5,523 nt of DNA, taken from the NCBI GenBank assembly GCA_021813195.1, contig JAKALI010000321.1:1-5523 (forward strand), written 5' to 3'. The DNA is from Pseudomonadota bacterium (lineage in GTDB: Bacteria > Pseudomonadota > Alphaproteobacteria > Rhizobiales > Hyphomicrobiaceae). Each line of letters starts with the position of its first letter. The first letter of the stretch is position 1. Below the pieces are notes generated by a model, which saw nothing but the letters and a program-made list of their open reading frames with translations, was not told where the DNA came from and did no database searches. Position numbers and translations under genes: made by a program. This document shows positions 1 through 5,178 of this stretch, one piece after another.

Positions 1-2
1 CT

Positions 3-1238
3 CTCGCGTCTTCCTGGTTCGTGCCGGCCGTCATCGTGATTGCCGTTGTCGCATTCGTCACGTGGATGCTGCTGGGACCGCCGCCGCAGCTTGCCTACGC
101 GCTGGTTGCGGCGGTGTCTGTGCTCATCATTGCGTGCCCTTGTGCGCTCGGGCTCGCGACTCCGATGTCGGTGATGGTCGGTGTCGGCAAGGGAGCCACG
201 GCCGGCGTGCTGATCAAGAACGCCGAGGCGCTCGAGCGACTCGAAAAGATCGACACCCTCGTCGTGGACAAGACCGGGACGTTGACCGAAGGCAAGCCGC
301 GGGTGGTGGCCGTTGTTCCGGGGGAAGGATACGATGAGACCGCTGTGCTCGCCCTTGCGGCGAGCCTCGAACGCTCGAGCGAACATCCCCTCGCCGCCGC
401 CGTTGCCGCGGCGGCGAACGAGAGGGGTCTTGCGCTGCAAAGCGTGGTCGATTTTCGCTCGGAGACAGGCAAGGGCGTCATCGGGACCGTCAACGGACGC
501 ACGGTCGCCGTGGGCAACATCGCGCTGCTCGACTCTCTTTCGATTCCACACGCGAGTCTCGAGGCGGCGGCAGAGCGATTGCGAAGCGACGGAGCGACCG
601 CGATGTTCGTGGCGATCGATGGCCGGCCCGCAGGCATCATCGCCGTCGCCGACCCGGTGAAACCGAGCACACCCGCTGCACTCGAGGCGCTCAGGCACGC
701 AGGTATCCGGATCGTGATGGTCACGGGGGATCATCGCGCCACGGCTGAAGCCGTCGCGCGCCGGCTCGGGATCAACGATATCGAGGCTCAGGTGCTCCCG
801 GATCAAAAGAATGTCATCGTGCAGCGCCTGCGCGACGAAGGGCGAGCGGTCGCCATGGCCGGCGACGGCGTGAACGACGCGCCGGCCCTCGCCGCAGCCG
901 AAGTCGGCATTGCAATGGGAACGGGGACCGATGTGGCCATGCAGAGCGCCGGTGTAACCCTGGTCAAGGGCGACCTGACAGGAATCGTGCGGGCCCGCGT
1001 GCTCAGCCGCGCCACCATGCGCAATATCCGCCAGAACCTCTTCCTCGCCTTCATCTACAACGTGATCGGCATCCCGATTGCCGCCGGCGCACTGTATCCG
1101 GTTTTCGGACTGCTCCTGAGCCCCATGATCGCCGCAGGCGCGATGAGCCTGAGTTCGGTGTCCGTCATCGGCAATGCGCTGAGGCTGCGCTTGATCGACC
1201 TTGACACAACGCCCCAGGTTCCTGCTCCGGTCGGCTGA
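3..1238 (+). CDS. copA: Cu(+)-exporting P1B-type ATPase CopA, C-terminal part (5' end outside window)
   Basis: Couples ATP hydrolysis to export of Cu(+) (or Ag(+)) across the inner membrane. The reading frame is open to the left edge and its first codons read LASSWF before the first GTG at 21, which is normal internal CopA sequence, so the gene starts upstream and the GTG is not the real start. Counting from codon 21: transmembrane metal site CPC at 39-41, phosphorylation motif DKTGT at 83-87 (D83 accepts phosphate), SEHP of the nucleotide-binding domain at 120-123, TGD at 235-237, GDGVND at 281-286. The last two membrane helices carry YN (346-347) and MSLSS (375-379), the other Cu(+)-site residues of the P1B-1 group, which argues against Zn/Cd/Pb pumps. 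The N-terminal metal-binding domains and actuator TGE loop are not in view. It converges on the cysteine desulfurase. Intact as far as seen. Confidence 0.95.
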   Translation, partial: LASSWFVPAVIVIAVVAFVTWMLLGPPPQLAYALVAAVSVLIIACPCALGLATPMSVMVGVGKGATAGVLIKNAEALERLEKIDTLVVDKTGTLTEGKPRVVAVVPGEGYDETAVLALAASLERSSEHPLAAAVAAAANERGLALQSVVDFRSETGKGVIGTVNGRTVAVGNIALLDSLSIPHASLEAAAERLRSDGATAMFVAIDGRPAGIIAVADPVKPSTPAALEALRHAGIRIVMVTGDHRATAEAVARRLGINDIEAQVLPDQKNVIVQRLRDEGRAVAMAGDGVNDAPALAAAEVGIAMGTGTDVAMQSAGVTLVKGDLTGIVRARVLSRATMRNIRQNLFLAFIYNVIGIPIAAGALYPVFGLLLSPMIAAGAMSLSSVSVIGNALRLRLIDLDTTPQVPAPVG

Positions 1239-1274
1239 TTGATCGGTCGCCGGGAGAGACTTGTCGTTATGGCA

Positions 1275-1320
1275 CCGCGCGAGGCGCGCCGTGCAGATCA
1301 GCGCGCCGTCGATCGCGCGG
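1275..1320. terminator. Long GC-rich nested hairpin between convergent genes, probable bidirectional terminator
   Basis: CCGCGCGA (1275-1282) pairs with TCGCGCGG (1313-1320), and directly inside it GGCGCGC (1283-1289) pairs with GCGCGCC (1301-1307). The result is 15 perfect GC-rich pairs with an 11-nt loop and one 5-nt bulge (1308-1312). It lies between the copA stop (1238) and the desulfurase stop (1336). No T-run follows on either strand, so it is not a textbook intrinsic terminator; it could stop transcription from both sides less strictly or protect mRNA 3' ends. Confidence 0.6.
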
Positions 1321-1335
1321 GGGCTATCGTCCCGC

Positions 1336-2454
1336 TCAAGCGAGCAGCCGGTGCAGTCGATCGACGACCTGCTCGATCTCCTCCTCCGTCGTCCCGCGCC
1401 CAAGGCTGAGGCGGATTGCACCCAAGCCGGCTTCCGGTGAGATCCCCATGGCCTCGAGGACCGGCGACAACATGACCCGCCCAGAGTGGCACGCCGATCC
1501 GGTCGATGCGGCGACTTCCGGCATCCTTGCCAGGATGTCGGCACCGACCTGCCCCGCAAACGACACGTTCAGCGTGTTCGGCAGCCGCTCATCGATGTGG
1601 CCATTCAGGGTGACGCGATCGCCGAACACCGCGCGCAAGCGATCCCAGAAGCGATCGCGCAAGCGTCGCGTCGCCGGCAGGCCGAGGTCTGGTCCTGCGA
1701 TCTCGCACGCCTTTCCGAGACTCGCGGCCAACACAGCGCTCTCGGTGCCCGCGCGACGCCCGCCCTCGTGCCCGGCACCGTGGATCAGGGGCTCGAGCAC
1801 GAGGCCGTGGCGGATGTAGAGGGCGCCGATCCCCTTCGGCGCGTAGAGCTTGTGGCCGGCGACCGAAAGCAGATCGACGCCGAGCTCATCCACGTTCGTC
1901 GGTATCTTGCCGGCGGATTGCGCGGCGTCCGTATGCAAGGGTATCCCATGCGCATGCGCGATCTTCGCGATCTCGGCGACCGGCTGGACCGTGCCGACCT
2001 CGTTGTTGGCATGCATGATGCTGATCAGAAACGTGTCCCGGGTGATCGCATTGCGGATATCGTCGGGGTCGACGCGACCGGTTCGGTCCACGGGAACGTA
2101 GGTCACCGCCACCCCGAGCCGCTCGAGAAACCGGCATGGCGCGAGAATGGCGGGATGCTCGATCTGCGAGGTGACGATATGCGAGGACCGATCGCGACGC
2201 GGGAAGTACAGGCCCTTTAGCGCGAGATTGTTCGCCTCGCTGCCGCCGCTCGTGAACACGATCTCATCGGCCGCGCAACGGAGCAGCGCTGCGACCTCGG
2301 AGCGGGCGTTCTCCAACGCCGCCTTTGCGGTCGCGCCCGCCCAGTGAGCGCTCGACGGATTGCCGAAGGCATCCGCGACGAGCGGCCGCATGGCCGCAGC
2401 GACCGCCGGATCGATCGGCGTGCTTGCGTTGAAGTCGAGATAGATCGATCTCAC
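1336..2454 (-). CDS. Cysteine desulfurase, NifS/IscS family (class V aminotransferase fold)
   Basis: PLP enzyme that removes sulfur from L-cysteine to give alanine and an enzyme-bound persulfide for downstream carriers. The 372 residues match a full-length enzyme. Visible landmarks: N-terminal YLDFNAST (5-12), SGGSEANN (69-76) binding PLP phosphate, H100 that stacks on the PLP ring, HANNEVGT (148-155), D176 in HTDAAQ, Schiff-base lysine K202 in AGHKLYAPKG, and the catalytic cysteine C322 in STGSACHSG. The SACHSG loop differs from the SACTS of classical IscS/NifS and recalls the ACHS of selenocysteine lyases, so selenocysteine could also be a substrate; cysteine desulfurase remains the safer name. 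The start is GTG at 2454, since an in-frame TAG lies three codons upstream (2461-2463); the ribosome site is weak (GGCGGT). It follows the DsrE gene by 53 bp in the same direction, probably one operon. No IscU or other Fe-S assembly gene is nearby, suggesting a dedicated sulfur-relay role. Confidence 0.93.
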   Translation of the reverse strand: MRSIYLDFNASTPIDPAVAAAMRPLVADAFGNPSSAHWAGATAKAALENARSEVAALLRCAADEIVFTSGGSEANNLALKGLYFPRRDRSSHIVTSQIEHPAILAPCRFLERLGVAVTYVPVDRTGRVDPDDIRNAITRDTFLISIMHANNEVGTVQPVAEIAKIAHAHGIPLHTDAAQSAGKIPTNVDELGVDLLSVAGHKLYAPKGIGALYIRHGLVLEPLIHGAGHEGGRRAGTESAVLAASLGKACEIAGPDLGLPATRRLRDRFWDRLRAVFGDRVTLNGHIDERLPNTLNVSFAGQVGADILARMPEVAASTGSACHSGRVMLSPVLEAMGISPEAGLGAIRLSLGRGTTEEEIEQVVDRLHRLLA

Positions 2455-2507
2455 GGCCGTCTACCGCCGATGGTGCCGTTCCGGGTCACCGCCCTGCCGT
2501 CGCTCGG

Positions 2508-2861
2508 CTAAAACACCAGCGTCTTGTCGGCGCCGATCGTGAGCGCTGCAAGCTCATCCATCGTGCCGCGCTGAGCGCCTTCGATGAGCTCGGTTTCCGC
2601 TATTCCTCGCGCATCCATGCAGGTGCCGCAGAGAAGAACCTTGTGGACGCCGCCGGCGAAGCGCTTCAGCATGCGCTCCAGGCTGTAATAACCCTCCGGC
2701 GTCTTCTGACCCCGCTTTCCGCATGAAACGGCATCGGCCATGAGGAAGACCGTGATCTCGGCCGATGGATCCTTCTTGGCGACGGCATTGGCGAGGCGCA
2801 GCGCGTTGTAGCAGCGCTCCGTGCCGTAGGGCGGATCGTTGAGGATGAAGAGTAGCTTCAT
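2508..2861 (-). CDS. DsrE-family small sulfur-relay protein
   Basis: A 117-residue soluble protein of the DsrE/DsrF-like group, whose better-known members carry persulfide sulfur on cysteines. It opens with MKLLFILNDPPYGTERCYNA, typical of the family, followed by FLMADAV (39-45), TPEGYYSLERML (54-65) and LLCGTCMDARG (76-86). Cysteines are C17, C47, C78 and C81; C78/C81 in CGTC are the likely sulfur acceptors, by inference. An ATG at 2894 is in frame, but 2861 is preferred: GGAGGT lies 6 nt before it (2868-2873), and the upstream extension (AAGDGGTN) does not look like protein. It is the first gene of a leftward pair with the cysteine desulfurase, which could load it with sulfur, and it is divergent from the ArsR-rhodanese regulator. 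Its transcript would begin at the palindrome near 2948. The final acceptor of the sulfur is unknown. Confidence 0.88.
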   Translation of the reverse strand: MKLLFILNDPPYGTERCYNALRLANAVAKKDPSAEITVFLMADAVSCGKRGQKTPEGYYSLERMLKRFAGGVHKVLLCGTCMDARGIAETELIEGAQRGTMDELAALTIGADKTLVF

Positions 2862-2867
2862 GTTTGT

Positions 2868-2873
2868 ACCTCC
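2868..2873 (-). promoter_or_regulatory. Strong ribosome binding site of the DsrE-family gene
   Basis: The minus strand reads GGAGGT followed by 6 nt and then ATG at 2861. This perfect anti-16S match decides the start and excludes the longer reading from 2894. Confidence 0.8.
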
Positions 2874-2922
2874 GTCTCCCGCCGCGACCATCACGCGGCC
2901 GGCAGGACCGACGATCAGATGC

Positions 2923-2951
2923 TTGACAGGGCCTCTAAATTCAATAACTCT
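2923..2951 (+). promoter_or_regulatory. Candidate promoter of the arsR-rhodanese gene
   Basis: Consensus -35 TTGACA at 2923-2928. At 16-17 bp spacing the -10 would be TAACTC/AACTCT (2945-2951), a poor match lying inside the palindrome. A start near 2958 would leave about a 16-nt leader with no clear ribosome site before ATG 2974. Confidence 0.4.
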
Positions 2952-2958
2952 ATTGAAT
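2939..2958. promoter_or_regulatory. Perfect palindrome in the divergent intergenic region, probable ArsR-family operator
   Basis: ATTCAATA (2939-2946), 4-nt spacer ACTC, TATTGAAT (2951-2958): a perfect 8+8 inverted repeat and the most AT-rich stretch in its surroundings. It lies between the divergent DsrE/desulfurase pair and the arsR-rhodanese gene. Dimeric ArsR/SmtB repressors bind AT-rich inverted repeats over promoters, and ATTC...GAAT ends occur in operators of sulfide-responsive members such as SqrR/BigR; I recall those spacings as shorter than the N12 seen here. The natural inference is binding by the adjacent regulator, repressing both directions including itself. Confidence 0.7.
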
Positions 2959-2986
2959 AGTTTTCACAAATGAATGGCCATGTCAA
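2958..2986 (-). promoter_or_regulatory. Candidate promoter of the DsrE/desulfurase operon
   Basis: Minus-strand TTGACA (2986-2981) is a consensus -35. It lies inside the first codons of arsR-rhodanese and mirrors the plus-strand TTGACA at 2923. The -10 is weak (AACTAT at 18 bp spacing, 2962-2957), at the edge of the palindrome. If both promoters work they overlap, and one bound repressor would block both. Confidence 0.4.
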
Positions 2987-3678
2987 GCGAAAATCCCAAG
3001 CTTGCAGTGCTCACCGGGTTGGCCGGTGTCGCCAAGGCGCTCGGCCATCCGCATCGGCTGGAGATCCTTGAGCATCTGGCGCAGGGAGAGCGCAGCGTCG
3101 AGGCTGTCGCCACGTCCACCGCCCTCTCGATCGCCAACGCCTCGCAGCATCTGCGGCTGATGCGCGGGGCGGGACTGCTCGCCTCGCGGCGGGACGGCAA
3201 CCGCGTCCTCTACAGCCTGAGCGATCCGGCCGTGCTCCATGCGCTGGCCGCATTGCGCAGGGTCGCCGAGCGCAACTCGCTGCTGGTGCGCGAGGTAGTC
3301 GGGCGTTACTTCCACGCCCGCGATGCGCTGGAGCCGATGGGCCGCAAGGAGCTGACGCGATGCCTGAAGGAGGATCTCGTCACGGTGCTCGACGTGCGGC
3401 CCGCGGACGAATACACCGCCGGGCATCTGCCGCAGGCGATTAACATTCCTCTGCGGGAGCTCTCGCGCCGGCTGCGCGAGATCCCGAGGAACCGCGAGAT
3501 CGTGGCCTACTGCCGCGGCCCGTATTGCGTGCTCGCGTTCGAAGCGGTCGCTTTGCTCCGCGGCCGCGGGTTCAAGGCGAGGCGCCTGGAGGATGGGTAT
3601 CCCGAATGGCGGGCCGCCGGGCTGCCCGTCGCGCCCCCAGATCCACGGCGGCTCTCGCGCCATGATCGGGCCCCGTGA
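2974..3678 (+). CDS. ArsR/SmtB-type transcriptional regulator fused to a C-terminal rhodanese domain
   Basis: A 234-residue two-domain protein. Residues about 10-100 form an ArsR winged helix (ALGHPHRLEILEHL at 22-35, recognition helix around SIANASQHLRLM at 52-63, wing SRRDGNRVLYSL at 71-82). Residues about 125-220 form a rhodanese domain with LDVRPADEYTAGHLPQAINIP (139-159) and an active-site loop CRGPYC (180-185), so C180 is the predicted catalytic cysteine and C185 a partner. The DNA-binding domain has no cysteine at all; the first is C130. The ELCVCDL metal site and the paired cysteines of BigR/SqrR-type sensors are therefore absent, and sulfur sensing, if it occurs, probably uses the rhodanese cysteines. 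Start is ATG 2974 or 2980: an in-frame TGA lies just upstream (2971-2973) and neither start has a clear ribosome site. Divergent from the DsrE/desulfurase pair across a palindromic operator, it likely regulates that pair and itself. The fusion is a known architecture; the ligand is inferred. Confidence 0.92.
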   Translation: MAMSSENPKLAVLTGLAGVAKALGHPHRLEILEHLAQGERSVEAVATSTALSIANASQHLRLMRGAGLLASRRDGNRVLYSLSDPAVLHALAALRRVAERNSLLVREVVGRYFHARDALEPMGRKELTRCLKEDLVTVLDVRPADEYTAGHLPQAINIPLRELSRRLREIPRNREIVAYCRGPYCVLAFEAVALLRGRGFKARRLEDGYPEWRAAGLPVAPPDPRRLSRHDRAP

Positions 3679-3699
3679 GCATCACCCGGACCGGTGCTC
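3677..3699 (+). terminator. Weak hairpin just after the arsR-rhodanese stop
   Basis: GAG + CACC on the left pairs with GGTG + CTC on the right, with a 3-nt bulge and a small loop; CCGG-A-CCGG lies within it. There is no T-run, so termination is only a possibility. The rest of the gap to the next gene (3700-3798) shows nothing recognisable. Confidence 0.25.
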
Positions 3700-3810
3700 G
3701 TGCATGGGCGAGGTCGATCCTCGCTCCTCTGCAACCGCGACGTCGTCCTTGAGCCCGCAGCGACATGCGATCGCCGTGCAGATAAGGACTCGCAATCGAT
3801 GGAGACGACC

Positions 3811-4074
3811 ATGCCGCAAAATTGGTGGCCCATGCCCTGGTTTGGAATGATCTTCGGCCCGATCATCATGATCGTGTTCCTGGTGATTGCCGCGATGATC
3901 GGCTTGGCGCTGCTGCGCGTGTTCGGCTTCGCACCGCCCTGGTGGTCCCATCGGGGTGATCCATCCGGCCAAGGCTCAAGTCGGCGCGCCCTCGAGATTC
4001 TCGAGGAACGCTTCGCCAAAGGTGAGATCGACAAGCAGGAATTCGAGGAGAAGAAACGTCTGCTGTTACGCTGA
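3811..4074 (+). CDS. Small one-pass membrane protein with a C-terminal SHOCT domain
   Basis: An 87-residue protein. A Trp/Pro/Met-rich start (NWWPMPWFGM) leads into one hydrophobic helix (about 12-36), then a short linker and a SHOCT-type tail (about 58-87: ALEILEERFAKGEIDKQEFEE, ending KKRLLLR). SHOCT is a short helical motif found at the ends of many small membrane or secreted proteins and probably mediates oligomerisation; no enzymatic role is known. I chose ATG 3811 because GGAG stands 6 nt before it. ATG 3799, four codons upstream with AAGGA at 10 nt, is a real alternative, whereas the frame above that (from 3694) does not look like protein. Proteins of this shape often sit beside heavy-metal resistance genes, which fits copA nearby, but no function can be assigned. 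It lies 132 bp after arsR-rhodanese, so co-transcription is uncertain. Confidence 0.82.
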   Translation: MPQNWWPMPWFGMIFGPIIMIVFLVIAAMIGLALLRVFGFAPPWWSHRGDPSGQGSSRRALEILEERFAKGEIDKQEFEEKKRLLLR

Positions 4075-4193
4075 CGTGGGCGCGGGTCGAGCGAGACGCC
4101 ACAAGTGCTCGAAGTCCCGCAACCACCTGGCTTCGGCGCCGGATCGTTGACAGAGGAATTACCAACTGATTGATTGGATGGACCGAGTTAAAT
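4075..4193. other. Intergenic stretch with no recognised gene
   Basis: From the SHOCT-protein stop to the first tRNA half. A TTGACA occurs at 4147-4152 but no good -10 follows, and a short TGATTGATTGGATGGA repeat-like run lies near 4169-4184. Base composition starts to fall here, consistent with the edge of an inserted region. Confidence 0.4.
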
Positions 4194-4238
4194 TGGCGCG
4201 CCCGGACGGATTCGAACCGCCGACCCCCTGGTTCGAAG
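4194..4238 (-). pseudogene. Truncated tRNA-Arg(TCG), 3' half only; probable integrase attachment core
   Basis: Read on the minus strand, these 45 nt run from the first base of the anticodon loop to CCA: loop CTTCGAA (anticodon TCG, Arg), 3' anticodon stem CCAGG, variable GGGTC, T arm GGCGG-TTCGAAT-CCGTC, acceptor strand CGGGCGC, G, CCA. The 5' half is missing: no GCGCCCG acceptor, D arm or matching CCTGG stem lies at the proper place to the right. Loss exactly at the anticodon loop is the usual trace of a tyrosine integrase that crossed over in a tRNA gene, leaving a displaced 3' half at the far end of the element. Host DNA would then be to the left, and the element to the right, with the intact tRNA-Arg beyond the window. 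Confidence 0.85.
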
Positions 4239-4268
4239 TCACTTCACCGCTACCGTGCACCAAGCACC

Positions 4269-4329
4269 TGCACTTTTTGCGGCGGCGGTCCGGTGCCTTG
4301 AGGCGCACTTGCACTTACCCTGCACTTAC
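4269..4329. repeat. TGCACTT direct repeats, candidate integrase arm-type sites
   Basis: TGCACTT occurs at 4269-4275, 4310-4316 and 4321-4327, with a near copy CGCACTT at 4304-4310. The last two extend to TGCACTTAC and are spaced 11 bp, about one helical turn. They lie 31-91 bp from the tRNA-Arg half on the presumed element side, where tyrosine integrases usually have their arm-binding repeats. Confidence 0.5.
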
Positions 4330-4347
4330 GGAAAATTACCTGCTGGG

Positions 4348-4374
4348 ATGGAATCTGTAACATATTGATTCCAT
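4348..4374 (-). terminator. Hairpin directly after the tRNA-CAT half
   Basis: ATGGAATC (4348-4355) and GATTCCAT (4367-4374) form a perfect 8-bp stem with an 11-nt loop. On the minus strand it starts at the final A of the tRNA CCA. It may be the old tRNA terminator or part of the attachment site; no T-run follows at once. Confidence 0.4.
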
Positions 4375-4418
4375 GGTGGTGAGAGAGGGACTCGAACCCT
4401 CGACCTCGGCATTATGAG
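4374..4418 (-). pseudogene. Truncated tRNA-Met or tRNA-Ile2 (CAT), 3' half only; probable second attachment core
   Basis: Minus strand, 45 nt from the first anticodon-loop base to CCA: loop CTCATAA (anticodon CAT), stem TGCCG, variable AGGTC, T arm GAGGG-TTCGAGT-CCCTC, acceptor strand TCTCACC, A, CCA. An intact gene would begin GGTGAGA, preceded in the stem by CGGCA; neither is found to the right, where the sequence runs into unrelated TTGCG. CAT is shared by elongator Met and lysidine-modified Ile2; the acceptor looks more like elongator Met, but half a tRNA cannot settle it. The cut is at the same base as in the tRNA-Arg half 135 bp away, and the length is identical. Confidence 0.83.
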
Positions 4419-4489
4419 CGCAAAACTGGAGATTTAATCGCCGTCTAATCAGTCACTTGCCGTGGAGCGCCCGTTGCCATTTTGCACTA

Positions 4490-4532
4490 CTGAGCACAAC
4501 TGAGCACGACTGATTCCCGCAAAATTCCCGCA
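4490..4532. repeat. Two sets of short direct repeats beside the tRNA-CAT half
   Basis: A 10-bp tandem unit TGAGCACAAC / TGAGCACGAC / TGA (4491-4513) is followed by two copies of ATTCCCGCA (4513-4521 and 4524-4532) spaced 11 bp. Both spacings are close to one helical turn. They lie 72-114 bp from the second tRNA half on its right, like the TGCACTT repeats beside the first half, and are candidate arm sites for a second integrase. Confidence 0.5.
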
Positions 4533-4549
4533 TCAAGTGCGCATTGACT

Positions 4550-4846
4550 CTAAGCCGCCTTGAGAGCGCGAATCACGGCCTTCGGTTCACGCTCAATGAT
4601 TTTGAGCAACGTCTTCGCAGCACCTGTGGGACTTCGCTGGCCCTGTTCCCACTTGCGCAGCGTCGACGCGCTGACACCAAAAGCATCCGCAAACTCGTCT
4701 TGCGACAGACCGAGCGCCTTACGCGCTCTCTGGATATCCTTCGGCTCGACCACGATTTTGTGTACGCGAGCGCGCGTACGCTTGCCTTGCGCGTGGGCAA
4801 GTGCCTGCGCCATCGATCTAACCAACTCATTACCCAACTTGCTCAT
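4550..4846 (-). CDS. XRE-family antitoxin of a HigBA-like type II toxin-antitoxin pair
   Basis: A 98-residue helix-turn-helix protein that should bind and neutralise the adjacent toxin and repress the shared promoter. The XRE fold covers about 36-90, with LSQDEFADAFGVSASTLRKW at 47-66 followed by EQGQRSPTG, typical of HigA-2/NadS-type antitoxins. The basic N-terminal segment (about 1-34) is the likely toxin-binding part, by inference. The start is ATG 4846, overlapping the toxin stop as ATGA, with AGGAAGGGAAC just before it, so translation is probably coupled to the toxin. Toxin-first order is characteristic of higBA. The gene ends about 130 bp from the second tRNA half, so it is probably cargo of the inserted element. 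The exact subfamily is uncertain. Confidence 0.88.
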   Translation of the reverse strand: MSKLGNELVRSMAQALAHAQGKRTRARVHKIVVEPKDIQRARKALGLSQDEFADAFGVSASTLRKWEQGQRSPTGAAKTLLKIIEREPKAVIRALKAA

Positions 4847-5178
4847 GTTCCCTTCCTCAATGCTTTGATTGCCGCCGCAAACGACGCCACCGCCCTTCTC
4901 TGCTCCGGTGTGATGTCTACTCTTTCGTTCTTGGCGTAAATCAACAATGCATAAATCGGCATGTCCTGATCGTAGTAGTAATAGATTTCCCGTACACCGC
5001 CCGACTTCCCTTTTCCCTTGCCGGCGAACCGCACCTTGCGGACACCTCCCGTACCGACGATCTCGTCACCGGCTAAGGGATGCAGCGCAAGATAGGCGAT
5101 GAGCTCATCGTGCTCGTCCGGGCTAAGCAATTTCTCCGCACGACGCAAGAACACCGGCGTTTCGACAACGGTCTGCAT
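4843..5178 (-). CDS. RelE/HigB-like toxin of a type II toxin-antitoxin pair
   Basis: A 111-residue protein of the RelE/ParE superfamily, HigB-2-like; relatives cleave mRNA on the ribosome. Landmarks: MQTVVETPVF at the start, HPLAGDEI (33-40), the basic strand GTGGVRKVRF (42-51), GKGKSGGVREIYYYYD (55-70) and LLIYAKNERVDIT (78-90), with the basic and aromatic residues of the predicted active surface present, so it looks functional. The start at ATG 5178 fits the conserved N-terminus, and an in-frame TGA lies two codons upstream (5182-5184). The ribosome site before it is poor, while a perfect GGAGGT lies 23 nt upstream and faces a different, out-of-frame ATG (5195). Probable promoter at 5220-5248. 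Expected autoregulation by the antitoxin or the toxin-antitoxin complex. Confidence 0.87.
   Translation of the reverse strand: MQTVVETPVFLRRAEKLLSPDEHDELIAYLALHPLAGDEIVGTGGVRKVRFAGKGKGKSGGVREIYYYYDQDMPIYALLIYAKNERVDITPEQRRAVASFAAAIKALRKGT

Noticed and set aside
95..724. Long minus-strand open frame (209 codons) opposite copA
   Set aside because: It is antisense to a strongly conserved ATPase; the Ala/Ser/Thr-rich composition is a typical GC-rich shadow.
1486..2220. Plus-strand open frame of 244 codons opposite the cysteine desulfurase
   Set aside because: Shadow of the desulfurase, whose frame carries all catalytic motifs; the plus-strand translation has no recognisable domain.
2983..3663. 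Minus-strand open frame of 226 codons opposite arsR-rhodanese
   Set aside because: Antisense shadow of a two-domain protein with clear motifs on the plus strand.
3507..4034. Minus-strand open frame of 175 codons over the SHOCT gene
   Set aside because: It spans the end of one real gene and all of another on the opposite strand and shows no protein-like pattern.
4147..4180. TTGACA-based promoter pointing toward the tRNA halves
   Set aside because: No -10 box at acceptable spacing and no gene downstream on that strand.
4239..4373. Group I intron splitting a tRNA at the anticodon loop
   Set aside because: Anticodon-loop introns are known, but no 5' tRNA half with the required acceptor and D arm occurs upstream on the minus strand, and a different tRNA half intervenes after 135 bp.
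4464..4477. GCGCCCG near the second tRNA half, as a possible tRNA-Arg 5' acceptor or a third tRNA end
   Set aside because: It is on the wrong strand to complete the tRNA-Arg half. Read on the minus strand it resembles an acceptor followed by CCA, but no T arm precedes it.
4544..4939. Plus-strand open frame of 131 codons across the toxin-antitoxin genes
   Set aside because: Shadow frame; the minus-strand pair has coupled ATGA overlap and clear family motifs.
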